A DNA stretch of 40,239 nt from CAYPUG01 sp964413905 (lineage in GTDB: Bacteria > Chloroflexota > Anaerolineae > JAADDB01). The notes beneath the pieces are model-generated. The model did no database searches. It was given only the letters and a program-made list of their open reading frames with translations, and was not told the DNA's origin. The DNA is taken from assembly GCA_964413905.1 (NCBI GenBank), contig CAYPUG010000010.1:1-40239 (forward strand). The letters run 5' to 3'. A program made the position numbers and the translations under genes. Shown here in pieces: positions 33,345-40,239 of the stretch (positions are counted from its first letter, which is position 1; each line of letters begins with the position of its first letter).

Positions 33345-36300
33345 TTGTTGACGAAGGAGCACATTCTGGCCGATTTGAATCCCCAACAGCGTGCCGCGGT
33401 AATCTATACCGGTGGCCCTTTGCTGGTTATGGCCGGTCCCGGTAGCGGAAAGACCCGCATTATTGTTCGCCGCGCGGCCTGGTTTGTCGCGGTACACGAT
33501 GTTGAGCCGGAACGTGTGTTGGCCGTCACCTTCACCAATCGGGCCGCGGCGGAGATGCGAACCCGTTTGCACGGGTTGTTGGGTGCACAAGCGGACGCTA
33601 TGTGGATTTATACGTTCCACGCGTTGGCGTTGCGCTTGTTGCGTCTCTTTGGCGCAGCCATCGGATTGCCCGATGACTTCGCAGTGGCCGCCGAGGATCA
33701 CCAGCGCGATGTGTTGCTTGAGGCGTACAGGCGTCACCGGGTATCTACGGAACAGTATCCTCTCCACATGTTGGCCGACTTTATCGCCCGGCGTAAGGCC
33801 TACTTATTGGATCCTACCCAGCCTGTAGCCGAGGAAACCGCGCCTCCCCTTTGGCTTACCATTGCTCAGACTTATCAATCCCTCTTACGGGAACAGTCAT
33901 TGTTGGATTTTGACGATCTCATCGAGCGGGCCGTCTACCTGTTACGCCGTCGTAAAGACGTACGAGAGAACGTGCGGAAGATGTTTTCCGCGGTGTTGGT
34001 GGATGAGTACCAGGACATCAACCTCGCCCAGTACACACTGCTTTCCCTCATCGCTACACCATCATCCGAAGTGACGGTGGTGGCCGATGAAGACCAGTCT
34101 ATCTACGGCTGGCGCGGGGCGGAACCTCGTTTGGTGGACCGATTTCGCCGGGAGTATGCACCTCATGTAGTAAAACTCGTGCACTCTTACCGGAGCACCG
34201 AACACATTCTCTACGCGGCTCAACGTTTCATTGCTCGACAGCGTGTGCGTGAAGAGCAGTCGTTCCTGCGCACTCACCGGGAGCCCGGAGAGCCCATTTA
34301 TCACTATATCTTCCAGACCCTGGATCAGGAACAACGGTGGCTGGCTTATGTGATTCGCGGCTTAGTTGAGCGTTATGGGTACGCATATCGGGACATTGCT
34401 ATTCTCTATCGGGTACACACCCTGGCGGACCCGATTGAACAGTATCTCCTTCAAGAACACATTCCGGTTCAGCGGGTTCAGCCGCGGGATATTTTTGAAC
34501 GCGACGCGGTGCAGGAGGTGGTCCGTTATTTGGCTTTGTTGCATGTACCCACAACGTACGATTTAGTGCACGCTCTGAATTTCCCGGTCACGTTAATAGA
34601 CGAACCAACCCAAGCCTTTCTTCAACGGGTGGCCCGTGAGGAAGGGGTGACCTTGGGAGAGATCGCTCAACATCCGGAGCATTTTCCCGAGATAGGTCCT
34701 CTGACACGTTGGCAGTTGCGTCGGTTTCGCGACGCTTTAGCCGCCCTGCGCGAGGACGCCCGTACGCTTTCCCTGGAGGAAGTGGTCGAACGTCTGTTTG
34801 ACTTCCTTGAGCGACGGCGCTCCCCTTTTACACCCGAAGAGCACGAAAGTATCCGGCGTTTGCAACGTGAGCCCTTGCCCGGCCCTGGGATGGATACCCT
34901 GACGACGCTAGTACGGCAACACACACGGGTCCGGGTCACTCTGTCGTCGCGGGCGAAGGACTCGCTAGATGCGTGGGCTGCGTATCGCATTTTGGAGGAG
35001 GTGTTTATCGGGATTCTGGGGTTCTCTCGCGCGGTGCGAGAGGGAGGGGATGTTCTTCATATCGTGGTCGAACCGGAGGGTATTCGCGTGGGCACCCTCC
35101 GATTTGACAAGCGTCTGTCATGCTCTTTATCCCTCTTGGCGTGGCGCCTGTCGACCGACCTCCTGGTCTCCTTGGAGCCGGTCACCGACCGTACGTATGT
35201 GGTGTACGACTTGGAGACCACGGGTGTAGACATTCGCCGTGATGAGATTGTGGAGATCGCGGCTCTGCGCTATCGACGGGGAAAGCCGGAAGGTGAAGGA
35301 TTCCACACCCTGGTCCGGCCCACGTCTCACACGTTCATTCCTCGATCGGCTACTTTGGTCCATGGCATCACTTGGTCGGATGTGGCAAACGCGCCCGTGC
35401 TTTCTGATGTTCTGCCAGATGTAGTCGCTTATCTAGATGATGATATTCTTGTAGGGCACAACATCCGTCGCTTTGATAACCGGTTCTTGGACCGAGCGAT
35501 GGGTCTTCTTTTGGATCGGGGCTTGTCTAACCCTGTGGTGGATACTCTGGAGATGGCTCAACGTTTGCTTCCCAACGAGAGGCAGTACACCTTGGAGCAT
35601 CTCATTCGTCGTCTGGGATTGCAAGAGGTTCAAACCCACCGGGCATTGGATGATGTGCACCACACCGCAGCGCTGTATCATTGGTTGTTAGAGGAGAACG
35701 CACGCGTGAGGGCTCGCGAATCTTTGCCGGCGTTCCTACCGCTGGTGGCCGTGGGCATCTTAGATGCGGCCATCCCCTTGAGCGATGTGGCCCGCGCGAT
35801 GCTGCGCGGGGCCGGCCGTGTCCTCCGGCGCGACGGCACACTTCCTGAGGTGGACGCGTGGTTGGACGCTCTTCCGTCCCACCTCCAGTGGTTGGCTATG
35901 GATTTAACCGCCCGTTTGCGGGAGATGCCTTTGCCTTTGGACCGCAGCGACGCTCATTGGGAGGAATGGCGTCATCGATTTCAAGAACATGTGACGCAGT
36001 ATTTGCAAGGTGGAGGTGCCCCTCGGGTGGGTGATTTTCTGGACTATGAGGCCTTGCGCACCGCGTTGGATGAACGGGATCCGGACACAAACGCTGTGAC
36101 TCTGATGACGTTGCACAATGCCAAGGGAACGGAATTCTCCGTGGTGTTCATTATCGGATTGGAAGACGGCCATCTACCCTTGTGGACGGCTCGAGGCGAT
36201 CGGGAGGCTTTGAACGAGGAGCGACGTGTCTTTTACGTGGGCATGACACGGGCTCGAGATCGGTTGTACTTGACATCGGTCCTGGATCGTCGAGATGGCT

Positions 36301-36404
36301 TGAAGCGCGTGGTGAGTCCCTTTGCCTTTGAGTTGGCGTCTGATCACGTGCGCCGGTTTCAGGTGGATCGGCGAGGGCGGATTGGTGAACTTAAGGAAGA
36401 ATGA
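33345..36404 (+). CDS. UvrD/PcrA-like DNA helicase with an internal DnaQ-type 3'-5' exonuclease domain
   Basis: A superfamily 1A helicase with an exonuclease placed within it. TTG at 33345 (or 33348) follows AGAGGTGA; the upstream ATG is out of frame. The 1019 residues hold LNPQQRAAV (Q motif), Walker A GPGSGKT (31-37), TFTNRAAAEMRTR (Ia), VDEYQDIN (II), DEDQSIYGWRGAEP (III) and HSYRSTEHIL (IV). About residues 617-790 form a DEDDh exonuclease: Asp622 and Glu624 in DLETTG, Asp711 in HNIRRFDNRF, His765 and Asp769 in HRALDDV. Helicase motifs V (LMTLHNAKGTEFSVVFI) and VI (RRVFYVGMTRARDRLYL) follow at the C-terminus. All catalytic residues of both enzymes are present. It may unwind and degrade DNA ends in repair. 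Confidence 0.93.
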   Translation: MLTKEHILADLNPQQRAAVIYTGGPLLVMAGPGSGKTRIIVRRAAWFVAVHDVEPERVLAVTFTNRAAAEMRTRLHGLLGAQADAMWIYTFHALALRLLRLFGAAIGLPDDFAVAAEDHQRDVLLEAYRRHRVSTEQYPLHMLADFIARRKAYLLDPTQPVAEETAPPLWLTIAQTYQSLLREQSLLDFDDLIERAVYLLRRRKDVRENVRKMFSAVLVDEYQDINLAQYTLLSLIATPSSEVTVVADEDQSIYGWRGAEPRLVDRFRREYAPHVVKLVHSYRSTEHILYAAQRFIARQRVREEQSFLRTHREPGEPIYHYIFQTLDQEQRWLAYVIRGLVERYGYAYRDIAILYRVHTLADPIEQYLLQEHIPVQRVQPRDIFERDAVQEVVRYLALLHVPTTYDLVHALNFPVTLIDEPTQAFLQRVAREEGVTLGEIAQHPEHFPEIGPLTRWQLRRFRDALAALREDARTLSLEEVVERLFDFLERRRSPFTPEEHESIRRLQREPLPGPGMDTLTTLVRQHTRVRVTLSSRAKDSLDAWAAYRILEEVFIGILGFSRAVREGGDVLHIVVEPEGIRVGTLRFDKRLSCSLSLLAWRLSTDLLVSLEPVTDRTYVVYDLETTGVDIRRDEIVEIAALRYRRGKPEGEGFHTLVRPTSHTFIPRSATLVHGITWSDVANAPVLSDVLPDVVAYLDDDILVGHNIRRFDNRFLDRAMGLLLDRGLSNPVVDTLEMAQRLLPNERQYTLEHLIRRLGLQEVQTHRALDDVHHTAALYHWLLEENARVRARESLPAFLPLVAVGILDAAIPLSDVARAMLRGAGRVLRRDGTLPEVDAWLDALPSHLQWLAMDLTARLREMPLPLDRSDAHWEEWRHRFQEHVTQYLQGGGAPRVGDFLDYEALRTALDERDPDTNAVTLMTLHNAKGTEFSVVFIIGLEDGHLPLWTARGDREALNEERRVFYVGMTRARDRLYLTSVLDRRDGLKRVVSPFAFELASDHVRRFQVDRRGRIGELKEE

Positions 36405-36413
36405 GGGCTTATC

Positions 36414-36794
36414 ATGGCCGTTGACGTTTCCCGGGAAGAGTTTGAACGAATGGTCTTAGATGTGCTCAACACGTTGCCTGAGGATATCGCCCGCTATCTT
36501 GAGAACGTGGATGTGGTCATCGCGCGTTGGCCCACTCGAGAAGAACTGCTCCGGGCCGGTGTGCCCCCCGGCCAGACCTTGCTGGGTCTGTACGAGGGGG
36601 TGCCTTTAACACAACGGGGGATTTACTACGGGCTGGTGCCACCCGATAAGATCACCATCTTCCAAGGGCCGCTGGAGTCCATCGCGTTGAATCGAGATGA
36701 CTTGCGGGCGCGCATCCGTCGGACGGTGTTACACGAGTTAGCACACCATTTCGGCATCAGTGATGAACGCCTGCGCGAGTTAGGCGCGTATTAG
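36414..36794 (+). CDS. Small zincin-like metallopeptidase
   Basis: ATG at 36414, 10 bases after the helicase stop, with GAGGG upstream. The 126 residues end in the metal-binding HELAHHFG (HExxH, about 111-118). The family look is that of short bacterial zincins (PF06262-like): VVIARWPTREE-type N-terminal part, LLGLYEGVPLT, and KITIFQGPLE before the active site. The third zinc ligand would be the acidic residue in ISDERLRELG. Biological role unknown; probably cytosolic, as there is no signal sequence. Tight spacing suggests co-transcription with the helicase. Confidence 0.82.
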   Translation: MAVDVSREEFERMVLDVLNTLPEDIARYLENVDVVIARWPTREELLRAGVPPGQTLLGLYEGVPLTQRGIYYGLVPPDKITIFQGPLESIALNRDDLRARIRRTVLHELAHHFGISDERLRELGAY

Positions 36795-37004
36795 CCGTTC
36801 GTCAAGGTGATCGATGAAGCCCTGCAAACGGGTGGGTGAAGGCCCGGTCTTCGTCTCCTCATGGCTGTGCAGACGAGTTCATTTGGTCACATGGGGGGGG
36901 CCTGATAGGGTTGCCTGCTCCGTCGGATGATGCTTGCCGGCTGTCGGTGGGGGGGGATGGGAGGTTCGTCACCAAATTTTCAGGAAAATTGGCGGGTAAA
37001 CCTA

Positions 37005-37033
37005 TTGACTTTTGAGACGGAATGTGTTATATT
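37005..37033 (+). promoter_or_regulatory. Promoter of the rpsU operon
   Basis: TTGACT (37005-37010) and TATATT (37028-37033), spacing 17 bases. The start site would be near 37040, leaving a leader of about 170 bases before rpsU. Confidence 0.8.
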
Positions 37034-37090
37034 TTCCTTGCTATGGGACTAGAGAAACGTTTTTCCATTCCATTGGTAAGGTAACGGCAC

Positions 37091-37114
37091 AAGGGCACGT
37101 GCGCACGTGCCCTT
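37091..37114 (+). terminator. Palindromic attenuator candidate in the rpsU leader
   Basis: AAGGGCACGTGC followed by its exact inverse GCACGTGCCCTT gives a 24-base palindrome. As RNA it forms a 10-bp stem with a 4-base loop and is followed by TTCG. The CCTTTTCG end resembles a short U-run, so early termination in the rpsU leader is possible. Confidence 0.5.
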
Positions 37115-37211
37115 TTCGCACGTTTAGGCCGATGTGCTTCGCACCCTACGTCAAGCGATGAGGTGGCATGCACAGGCCGTGAGATTGACCAGAGGAAGGA
37201 GGTGAGACTGC

Positions 37212-37427
37212 ATGGCAACCGTCGTCCTGCGCCCTGGCGAGACCCAGGAGCAATTGCTAAAAAGGTTTCGCAAAAAGGTAGCCAAGGCGCGGATTTTGAG
37301 CACCGTTCGCCGAAAGCGATGGTTCACATCCAAGAGCGAACTGCGCCGAATTCAGCGCCAGAAGGCCATTCGCCGGGAGCGCCGACGTCAGCGCAAGTTG
37401 CAGCGTAAGTTGGCTCGTCGGCGGTAA
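37212..37427 (+). CDS. rpsU: 30S ribosomal protein S21
   Basis: A small, very basic protein of the 30S subunit that helps initiation. ATG at 37212 follows an excellent AAGGAGGTGA. The 71 residues match S21: VVLRPGETQEQLLKRFRKKV at the start, then a long Lys/Arg-rich helix that ends KLQRKLARRR. Length is normal. It starts a block with a small basic protein and rpoD. In many bacteria rpsU, dnaG and rpoD form the macromolecular synthesis operon; here dnaG is absent and a 66-residue protein takes its place. Confidence 0.95.
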   Translation: MATVVLRPGETQEQLLKRFRKKVAKARILSTVRRKRWFTSKSELRRIQRQKAIRRERRRQRKLQRKLARRR

Positions 37428-37505
37428 TCCACAAGGTCTCTCGCTGAAGGTGGCCTCACTCGCCGGGCGCAGACAGGTGTCTGCAGAGGTGAGTAGGCTC
37501 ACTCT

Positions 37506-37534
37506 CGCCTCTTCCTCGTGGATTGAAGGAGGCG
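37506..37534 (+). promoter_or_regulatory. Hairpin hiding the ribosome site of the small basic gene
   Basis: CGCCTCTT (37506-37513) can pair with AAGGAGGCG (37527-37534 side) to form an 8-bp stem that covers the Shine-Dalgarno of the gene at 37537. Just upstream, GCAGAC-AGGT-GTCTGC forms another hairpin. Translation may thus be regulated. Confidence 0.4.
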
Positions 37535-37536
37535 AT

Positions 37537-37737
37537 ATGGGCGAGCGAAGAGGTAAGGAAAACCGCAGACGCCGACGTCGACGTAAACCTAAACGGCGGG
37601 ATGGACGATCCTCCGGAGCACATGTGAACGCACGGACGGAAGAAGAGTCTGCGGTGACGGATTCTCCCTCCACAGGAGGGGAAAGCGACATTTGGATTTA
37701 CACGTACACCCGTTATAAACGGGACAAGTATCGCTAA
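37537..37737 (+). CDS. Small Arg/Lys-rich protein between rpsU and rpoD
   Basis: Family not recognised. ATG at 37537 follows GAAGGAGGCG; an in-frame extension to 37450 has no site. The 66 residues start MGERRGKENRRRRRRRKPKR, followed by an acidic/Ser middle (TEEESAVTDSPSTGGES) and a tyrosine-rich tail DIWIYTYTRYKRDKYR. The extreme charge suggests RNA or DNA binding. The aromatic-basic tail looks like a conserved end rather than noise. It lies where dnaG stands in other bacteria and ends at a strong hairpin. Confidence 0.65.
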   Translation: MGERRGKENRRRRRRRKPKRRDGRSSGAHVNARTEEESAVTDSPSTGGESDIWIYTYTRYKRDKYR

Positions 37738-37743
37738 ATCCAG

Positions 37744-37778
37744 ACGGCGGGCCGAAGCAGATCCTTCGGCCCGCCCGT
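37744..37778 (+). terminator. GC-rich hairpin after the small basic gene
   Basis: CGGGCCGAAG (37748-37757) pairs with CTTCGGCCCG (37764-37773) around a 6-base loop, extended outward by ACGG/CCCGT with a bulge. No U-run follows. Probably ends or reduces rpsU transcripts before rpoD. Confidence 0.55.
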
Positions 37779-37810
37779 ATCCTGGGTATACGCAGAAACA
37801 ACGACTTCAC

Positions 37811-37852
37811 GTTATTTTCAAAGGGGAGGGGATTCTCCTTTTTGAAAATAAC
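37811..37852. promoter_or_regulatory. 18-bp hairpin upstream of rpoD
   Basis: GTTATTTTCAAAGGGGAG (37811-37828) pairs along its full length with 37835-37852 (two G-U pairs), 6-base loop. It ends 27 bases before the rpoD start, so it may belong to the rpoD leader rather than be a terminator. Confidence 0.45.
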
Positions 37853-37878
37853 ATGAGGTACACAGGTGGGGTATGGGT

Positions 37879-39090
37879 ATGATGCCTATGGATGAATTCT
37901 ATCAGGATGACGAACTGACAATTGAAGAGGCGCTGGACCTGGTTATGCAGGTCGCCTCGGAACAGGGGTACGTGACTTACGAGGACATTCTCACCCTGGT
38001 TCCGGAAGTGGAGGAGCACACCGAACTCCTGGACGAGATCTTCGCCCAACTCCAGGCGCGTGATATTCCCGTGTATGAGACCGCCGAAGAGGCTGAAGAC
38101 GCCCAACGGGCTGCCGAATTGGATGAGGCCAAGGCGGAAAAGGAGAAGGCCTATAGCCTGGATGACGTGCCTGTGGGCGATACTGTAGACCTGTATTTCC
38201 GGGAGATGGGGCGTGAGCCCCTATTGACTGCCGAGCAGGAAGTGGAGCTGGCCAAGCGTATTGAAGCCGGGAAACTGGCGAAGGCCCAGTTGAAGGAAGC
38301 CGAAGAATCGGGCATTGAATTAAGCGAAGAGGAACGCCGGCGCTTAGAAGCCATCATCGAAGACGCGGAGGAAGCCCGCCAGAAGTTGATCAAAGCCAAT
38401 ACCCGTCTGGTTATTAGCGTGGCCAAGCGGTACATCGGCCAAGGTGTTCCCTTCCTTGACCTCATTCAGGAGGGGAACTTGGGGCTGATGAAGGCGGTGG
38501 AAAAATTCGACTACACCCGCGGCTACAAGTTCAGCACGTACGCCACCTGGTGGATCCGCCAAGCGGTGAGCCGGGCCGTCGCGGATCAAGGGCGCACCAT
38601 TCGTCTGCCCGTGCACGTGGGTGACAAACTGCGCCAGTTGCACCGAACCGCCCAAATGCTGGAACAGAAGTTGGGGCACCCGGCCACACCTGAGGAAATC
38701 GCGGAGGAGTTGGGTCTGCCCCCTGAGCGGGTGCGCCGATACCTGCGAGTGGCTCGTCGGCCTCTGTCCTTGGAACAGCCCGTGGGTGAGGAAGAAGAGA
38801 GCAACCTGGGCCAATTCATCGAGGACGAGGATGTGGAGGCGCCGCCCGACGCGGCCGAGCAGAGCCTCCTGCGGGAGAAGATGGAGGAACTTCTGGATAC
38901 CTTGCGCCCGCGGGAAGCGCGCATTCTGCGCCTGCGCTTTGGCTTCTACGACGGTCATACCTACACCTTGGAAGAAGTGGGGCGCAAGTTCGGCCTTACT
39001 CGGGAGCGCATCCGCCAGATCGAGGCCCAGGCCCTGGCTCGCCTACGCCATCCCAGCCGCAGCCGCCAACTGCGGGATTACTTAAATTGA
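37879..39090 (+). CDS. rpoD: Primary sigma factor RpoD (sigma-70)
   Basis: The housekeeping sigma factor that directs RNA polymerase to -35/-10 promoters like those seen in this window. ATG at 37879 is seven bases after AGGTGGGG; ATG 37873 is also in frame. The 403 residues contain region 1.1 (TIEEALDLVMQVASEQGYVT), 1.2 (DTVDLYFREMGREPLLTAEQ) and regions 2.1-2.4 (LIKANTRLVISVAKRY, FLDLIQEGNLGLMKAVEKFD, KFSTYATWWIRQAVSRA). Region 3 is VGDKLRQLHRTAQMLEQKLG. Region 4 is ARILRLRFGFYDGHTYTLEE with the HTH FGLTRERIRQIEAQALARLR. The non-conserved insert is short. Group 1 assignment is clear. Confidence 0.96.
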   Translation: MMPMDEFYQDDELTIEEALDLVMQVASEQGYVTYEDILTLVPEVEEHTELLDEIFAQLQARDIPVYETAEEAEDAQRAAELDEAKAEKEKAYSLDDVPVGDTVDLYFREMGREPLLTAEQEVELAKRIEAGKLAKAQLKEAEESGIELSEEERRRLEAIIEDAEEARQKLIKANTRLVISVAKRYIGQGVPFLDLIQEGNLGLMKAVEKFDYTRGYKFSTYATWWIRQAVSRAVADQGRTIRLPVHVGDKLRQLHRTAQMLEQKLGHPATPEEIAEELGLPPERVRRYLRVARRPLSLEQPVGEEEESNLGQFIEDEDVEAPPDAAEQSLLREKMEELLDTLRPREARILRLRFGFYDGHTYTLEEVGRKFGLTRERIRQIEAQALARLRHPSRSRQLRDYLN

Positions 39091-39091
39091 A

Positions 39092-39136
39092 CGCATATCC
39101 CTACGCGGCGTTTCTAAGGCCGTGTAGGGATATGCG
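39092..39136. terminator. 18-bp hairpin between convergent rpoD and PAP2 genes
   Basis: CGCATATCCCTACGCGGC (39092-39109) pairs with 39119-39136 with one G-U pair, 9-base loop. It begins two bases after the rpoD stop and ends three bases before the phosphatase stop, so it should end both transcripts. U-runs are weak on both strands. Confidence 0.65.
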
Positions 39137-39138
39137 CT

Positions 39139-39651
39139 TTATCCTATAATCCCAAAAAGCAACACTGACACGAAGAACCCCACTCCGAATCCCACCACGA
39201 CATCTCCCACATAGTGGACACCCAGGGTGGCTCGACTGAAGATACACCACAGACTCACCAGCCAGAACGCCCATCCCCATTGAGGAAACAACGCTGTTCC
39301 CCAAAATGCTACTGTGCCCATGCGGGTCGCGTGGCCGGAGGGGAACGCGTGGGCATCGTATCGGCGGGAATAAAATCCCCCGATCTCTCGGGGACGTCGG
39401 CGTTTCACCGTGAACTTGATGGTGTAAGTCACCACTGCCCCCAGTACTGCGGAGAGCACCCAAAGCGCGATGCCATTTCGCAGGTGCGGCGCGTGCCACC
39501 CATACGCCATCCCCGCCAACCACAACGCCAGCCATAACGGTCCATCCCCTAGGTGCGCACCGATGACGACGATCGGCCGCAGTGGATGCCCTGGCGGTAC
39601 GTGTATCCCGTGCGTCAATCGTTCATCCCATCGGTGTAACCTGTCCCACAT
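39139..39651 (-). CDS. PAP2-family membrane phosphatase
   Basis: A lipid phosphatase such as undecaprenyl-pyrophosphate or phosphatidic acid phosphatase, in the membrane with the active site outside. ATG at 39651 has AGGAG eight bases upstream; an extension to 39678 is less likely. The 170 residues have about five helices and the three PAP2 motifs: KFTVKRRRP (KxxxxxxRP), FPSGHATRMG (PSGH) and SRATLGVHYVGDVVVG (SRx5HxxxD). All catalytic residues are present. Substrate is not determined. It is a single gene that converges with rpoD and diverges from ppdK. Confidence 0.92.
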   Translation of the reverse strand: MWDRLHRWDERLTHGIHVPPGHPLRPIVVIGAHLGDGPLWLALWLAGMAYGWHAPHLRNGIALWVLSAVLGAVVTYTIKFTVKRRRPREIGGFYSRRYDAHAFPSGHATRMGTVAFWGTALFPQWGWAFWLVSLWCIFSRATLGVHYVGDVVVGFGVGFFVSVLLFGIIG

Positions 39652-39816
39652 CCTGTAGACTCCTGCACATTGGCTCATCGGCCGATAAAACGTTGTACTA
39701 CACAGCGAGAGCCCATTCTAAATCACCCAAGCCATCATTTCAAACAGAGCGTTCCGTCTCTCCACAACCGCGATTACCTTGGCAGTGGTCCCGCGAGTGA
39801 CGTTTAAACAGACGAT

Positions 39817-39845
39817 TTGGCTTTCCCTTCCAGTAAGGGTAGAAT
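39817..39845 (+). promoter_or_regulatory. ppdK promoter
   Basis: TTGGCT (39817-39822) and TAGAAT (39840-39845) are spaced 17 bases. The spacer contains the inverted repeat CCCTT-CCAGT-AAGGG, a possible operator. Confidence 0.65.
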
Positions 39846-39848
39846 TAA

Positions 39849-39950
39849 GCGCGCTTTGCAAGGTGGTCGCGAGTCATACCTCGTGCGCGCAATATTTTAT
39901 TAGAGGAAGCCACAAGGAGGTGGCCGGGTGCGTCCCGGCATTTCTTTTAC
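39849..39950 (+). promoter_or_regulatory. Structured ppdK leader with two terminator-like hairpins
   Basis: The first hairpin pairs GCGCGC (39849-39854) with 39885-39890, with an inner AGGT/ACCT pairing, followed by AATATTTTATT. The second pairs GCCGGG (39923-39928) with CCCGGC (39934-39939), followed by ATTTCTTTT. Two hairpins each with a U-rich tail in a leader suggest attenuation, but no known riboswitch class is recognised. Confidence 0.4.
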
Positions 39951-39983
39951 TTATGTGGACATCCATACGAAGGAGGTGCATCC

Positions 39984-40239
39984 ATGGCACACAAGTGGGT
40001 CTATATGTTTGAAGAAGGCAACAAGGACATGAGGGATTTGCTCGGCGGCAAGGGAGCAAACTTAGCGGAAATGGCTCGCATTGGCCTTCCTGTTCCTCCC
40101 GGCTTTACCATCACAACAGAGGCGTGTAACGCGTACATTGCCAACGGGTTTAAGTTCCCCGAAGGACTCTGGGAACAGGTTCTAGAGGCCCTGAAGAAGG
40201 TGGAGGAACGGACGGGCAAGAAGTTCGGCGACCCCAATA
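39984..40239 (+). CDS. ppdK: Pyruvate phosphate dikinase, N-terminal part (runs off the window)
   Basis: PpdK interconverts pyruvate, ATP and phosphate with phosphoenolpyruvate, AMP and pyrophosphate. ATG at 39984 follows AAGGAGGTGC. The visible 85 residues give KWVYMFEEGNKDMRDLLGGK, then GANLAEMARIGLPVPPGFTI, the nucleotide-binding N-terminus shared with PEP synthase. The FEEG-N..M..LLGGKG form and the following TTEAC are typical of PPDK. The phosphohistidine and PEP domains lie beyond the window. Confidence 0.93.
   Translation, partial: MAHKWVYMFEEGNKDMRDLLGGKGANLAEMARIGLPVPPGFTITTEACNAYIANGFKFPEGLWEQVLEALKKVEERTGKKFGDPN

Larger units (their letters stand above)
36795..37211. other. Intergenic region and long leader of rpsU
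   Basis: The first 200 bases have no gene; they hold short GC-rich hairpins (CGTCT/AGACG near 36859-36882) and two G-runs. The rpsU promoter is at 37005-37033, and about 170 bases of leader follow with a 24-base perfect palindrome (37091-37114). No ORF with a ribosome site is seen. Confidence 0.6.
39652..39983. other. Divergent intergenic region between PAP2 phosphatase and ppdK
   Basis: About 330 bases that contain the ppdK promoter (39817-39845) and a structured leader (39849-39950). The left 165 bases show nothing that I can name. Confidence 0.55.

Noticed and set aside
36823..36850. Possible further copy of the AGGGCTTTTCA element (shares GCAAACGGGT)
   Set aside because: Only about ten bases match, with no inverted ends; likely chance.
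1..40239. CRISPR arrays, phage genes, transposases, rRNA
   Set aside because: No regularly spaced direct repeats, no integrase or transposase motifs and no rRNA segments were seen on either strand.

Overview
The window reads as a piece of a Chloroflexota genome, probably Anaerolineae-like. This is an inference from gene content and protein style, because no 16S gene is present. The supporting signs are a lipoprotein HtrA with two PDZ domains, secreted proteins with Pro/Thr-rich linkers, paired 'PDE..H' multi-membrane glycosyltransferases, an rpsU-orf-rpoD block and a type I glutamine synthetase beside its own adenylyltransferase. Base composition is moderately GC-rich throughout, with no obvious foreign island, phage or CRISPR array. 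Two runs of N (100 at 24912-25011 and 10 at 30868-30877) are assembly joins.

Layout. 1-6286: start of ftsH (minus), hutI plus a membrane-anchored protein (minus), a tRNA-Val with a near-consensus promoter and terminator, two small membrane proteins, and a lipoprotein HtrA. 6586-15032: a nitrogen cluster with glnA, a GAF histidine kinase, a double-receiver LuxR-type regulator and glnE; the last three genes overlap by a few bases. 15029-19764: two exported proteins on the minus strand, a TPR/SLT lytic transglycosylase and a subtilisin-like protease. 19765-20597: a long intergenic region full of repeats and hairpins. 20598-24911: a DapA/NAL-family aldolase and a phosphoribosyltransferase (plus), converging on argG-argJ (minus), which is preceded by a promoter, a short Arg-rich leader ORF and an intrinsic terminator. 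25097-28950: two membrane glycosyltransferases. 28958-32488: a broken TPR gene and an ECF transporter operon (S, fused A-A, T) on the minus strand. 32759-36794: aroK, a UvrD-like helicase with a DnaQ-type exonuclease domain inside it, and a small zincin. 37005-39090: rpsU, a small basic protein and rpoD. 39139-40239: a PAP2 phosphatase and the start of ppdK.

How the parts work together. The glnA-kinase-regulator-glnE run looks like a self-contained nitrogen control unit. GlnA keeps the tyrosine that GlnE adenylylates, and GlnE carries two GlnD-like ACT domains between its two nucleotidyltransferase halves, so it may sense amino acids directly. argG appears to be controlled by ribosome-mediated attenuation through an arginine-codon-rich leader peptide.

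Other notable points are a dispersed intergenic element with conserved flanks around a variable hairpin (4 candidate copies), a second element with 11-bp terminal inverted repeats, several long near-perfect hairpins at gene ends, and a hairpin that hides the start codon of the lytic transglycosylase. Everything was read by eye; no database search or folding program was run.
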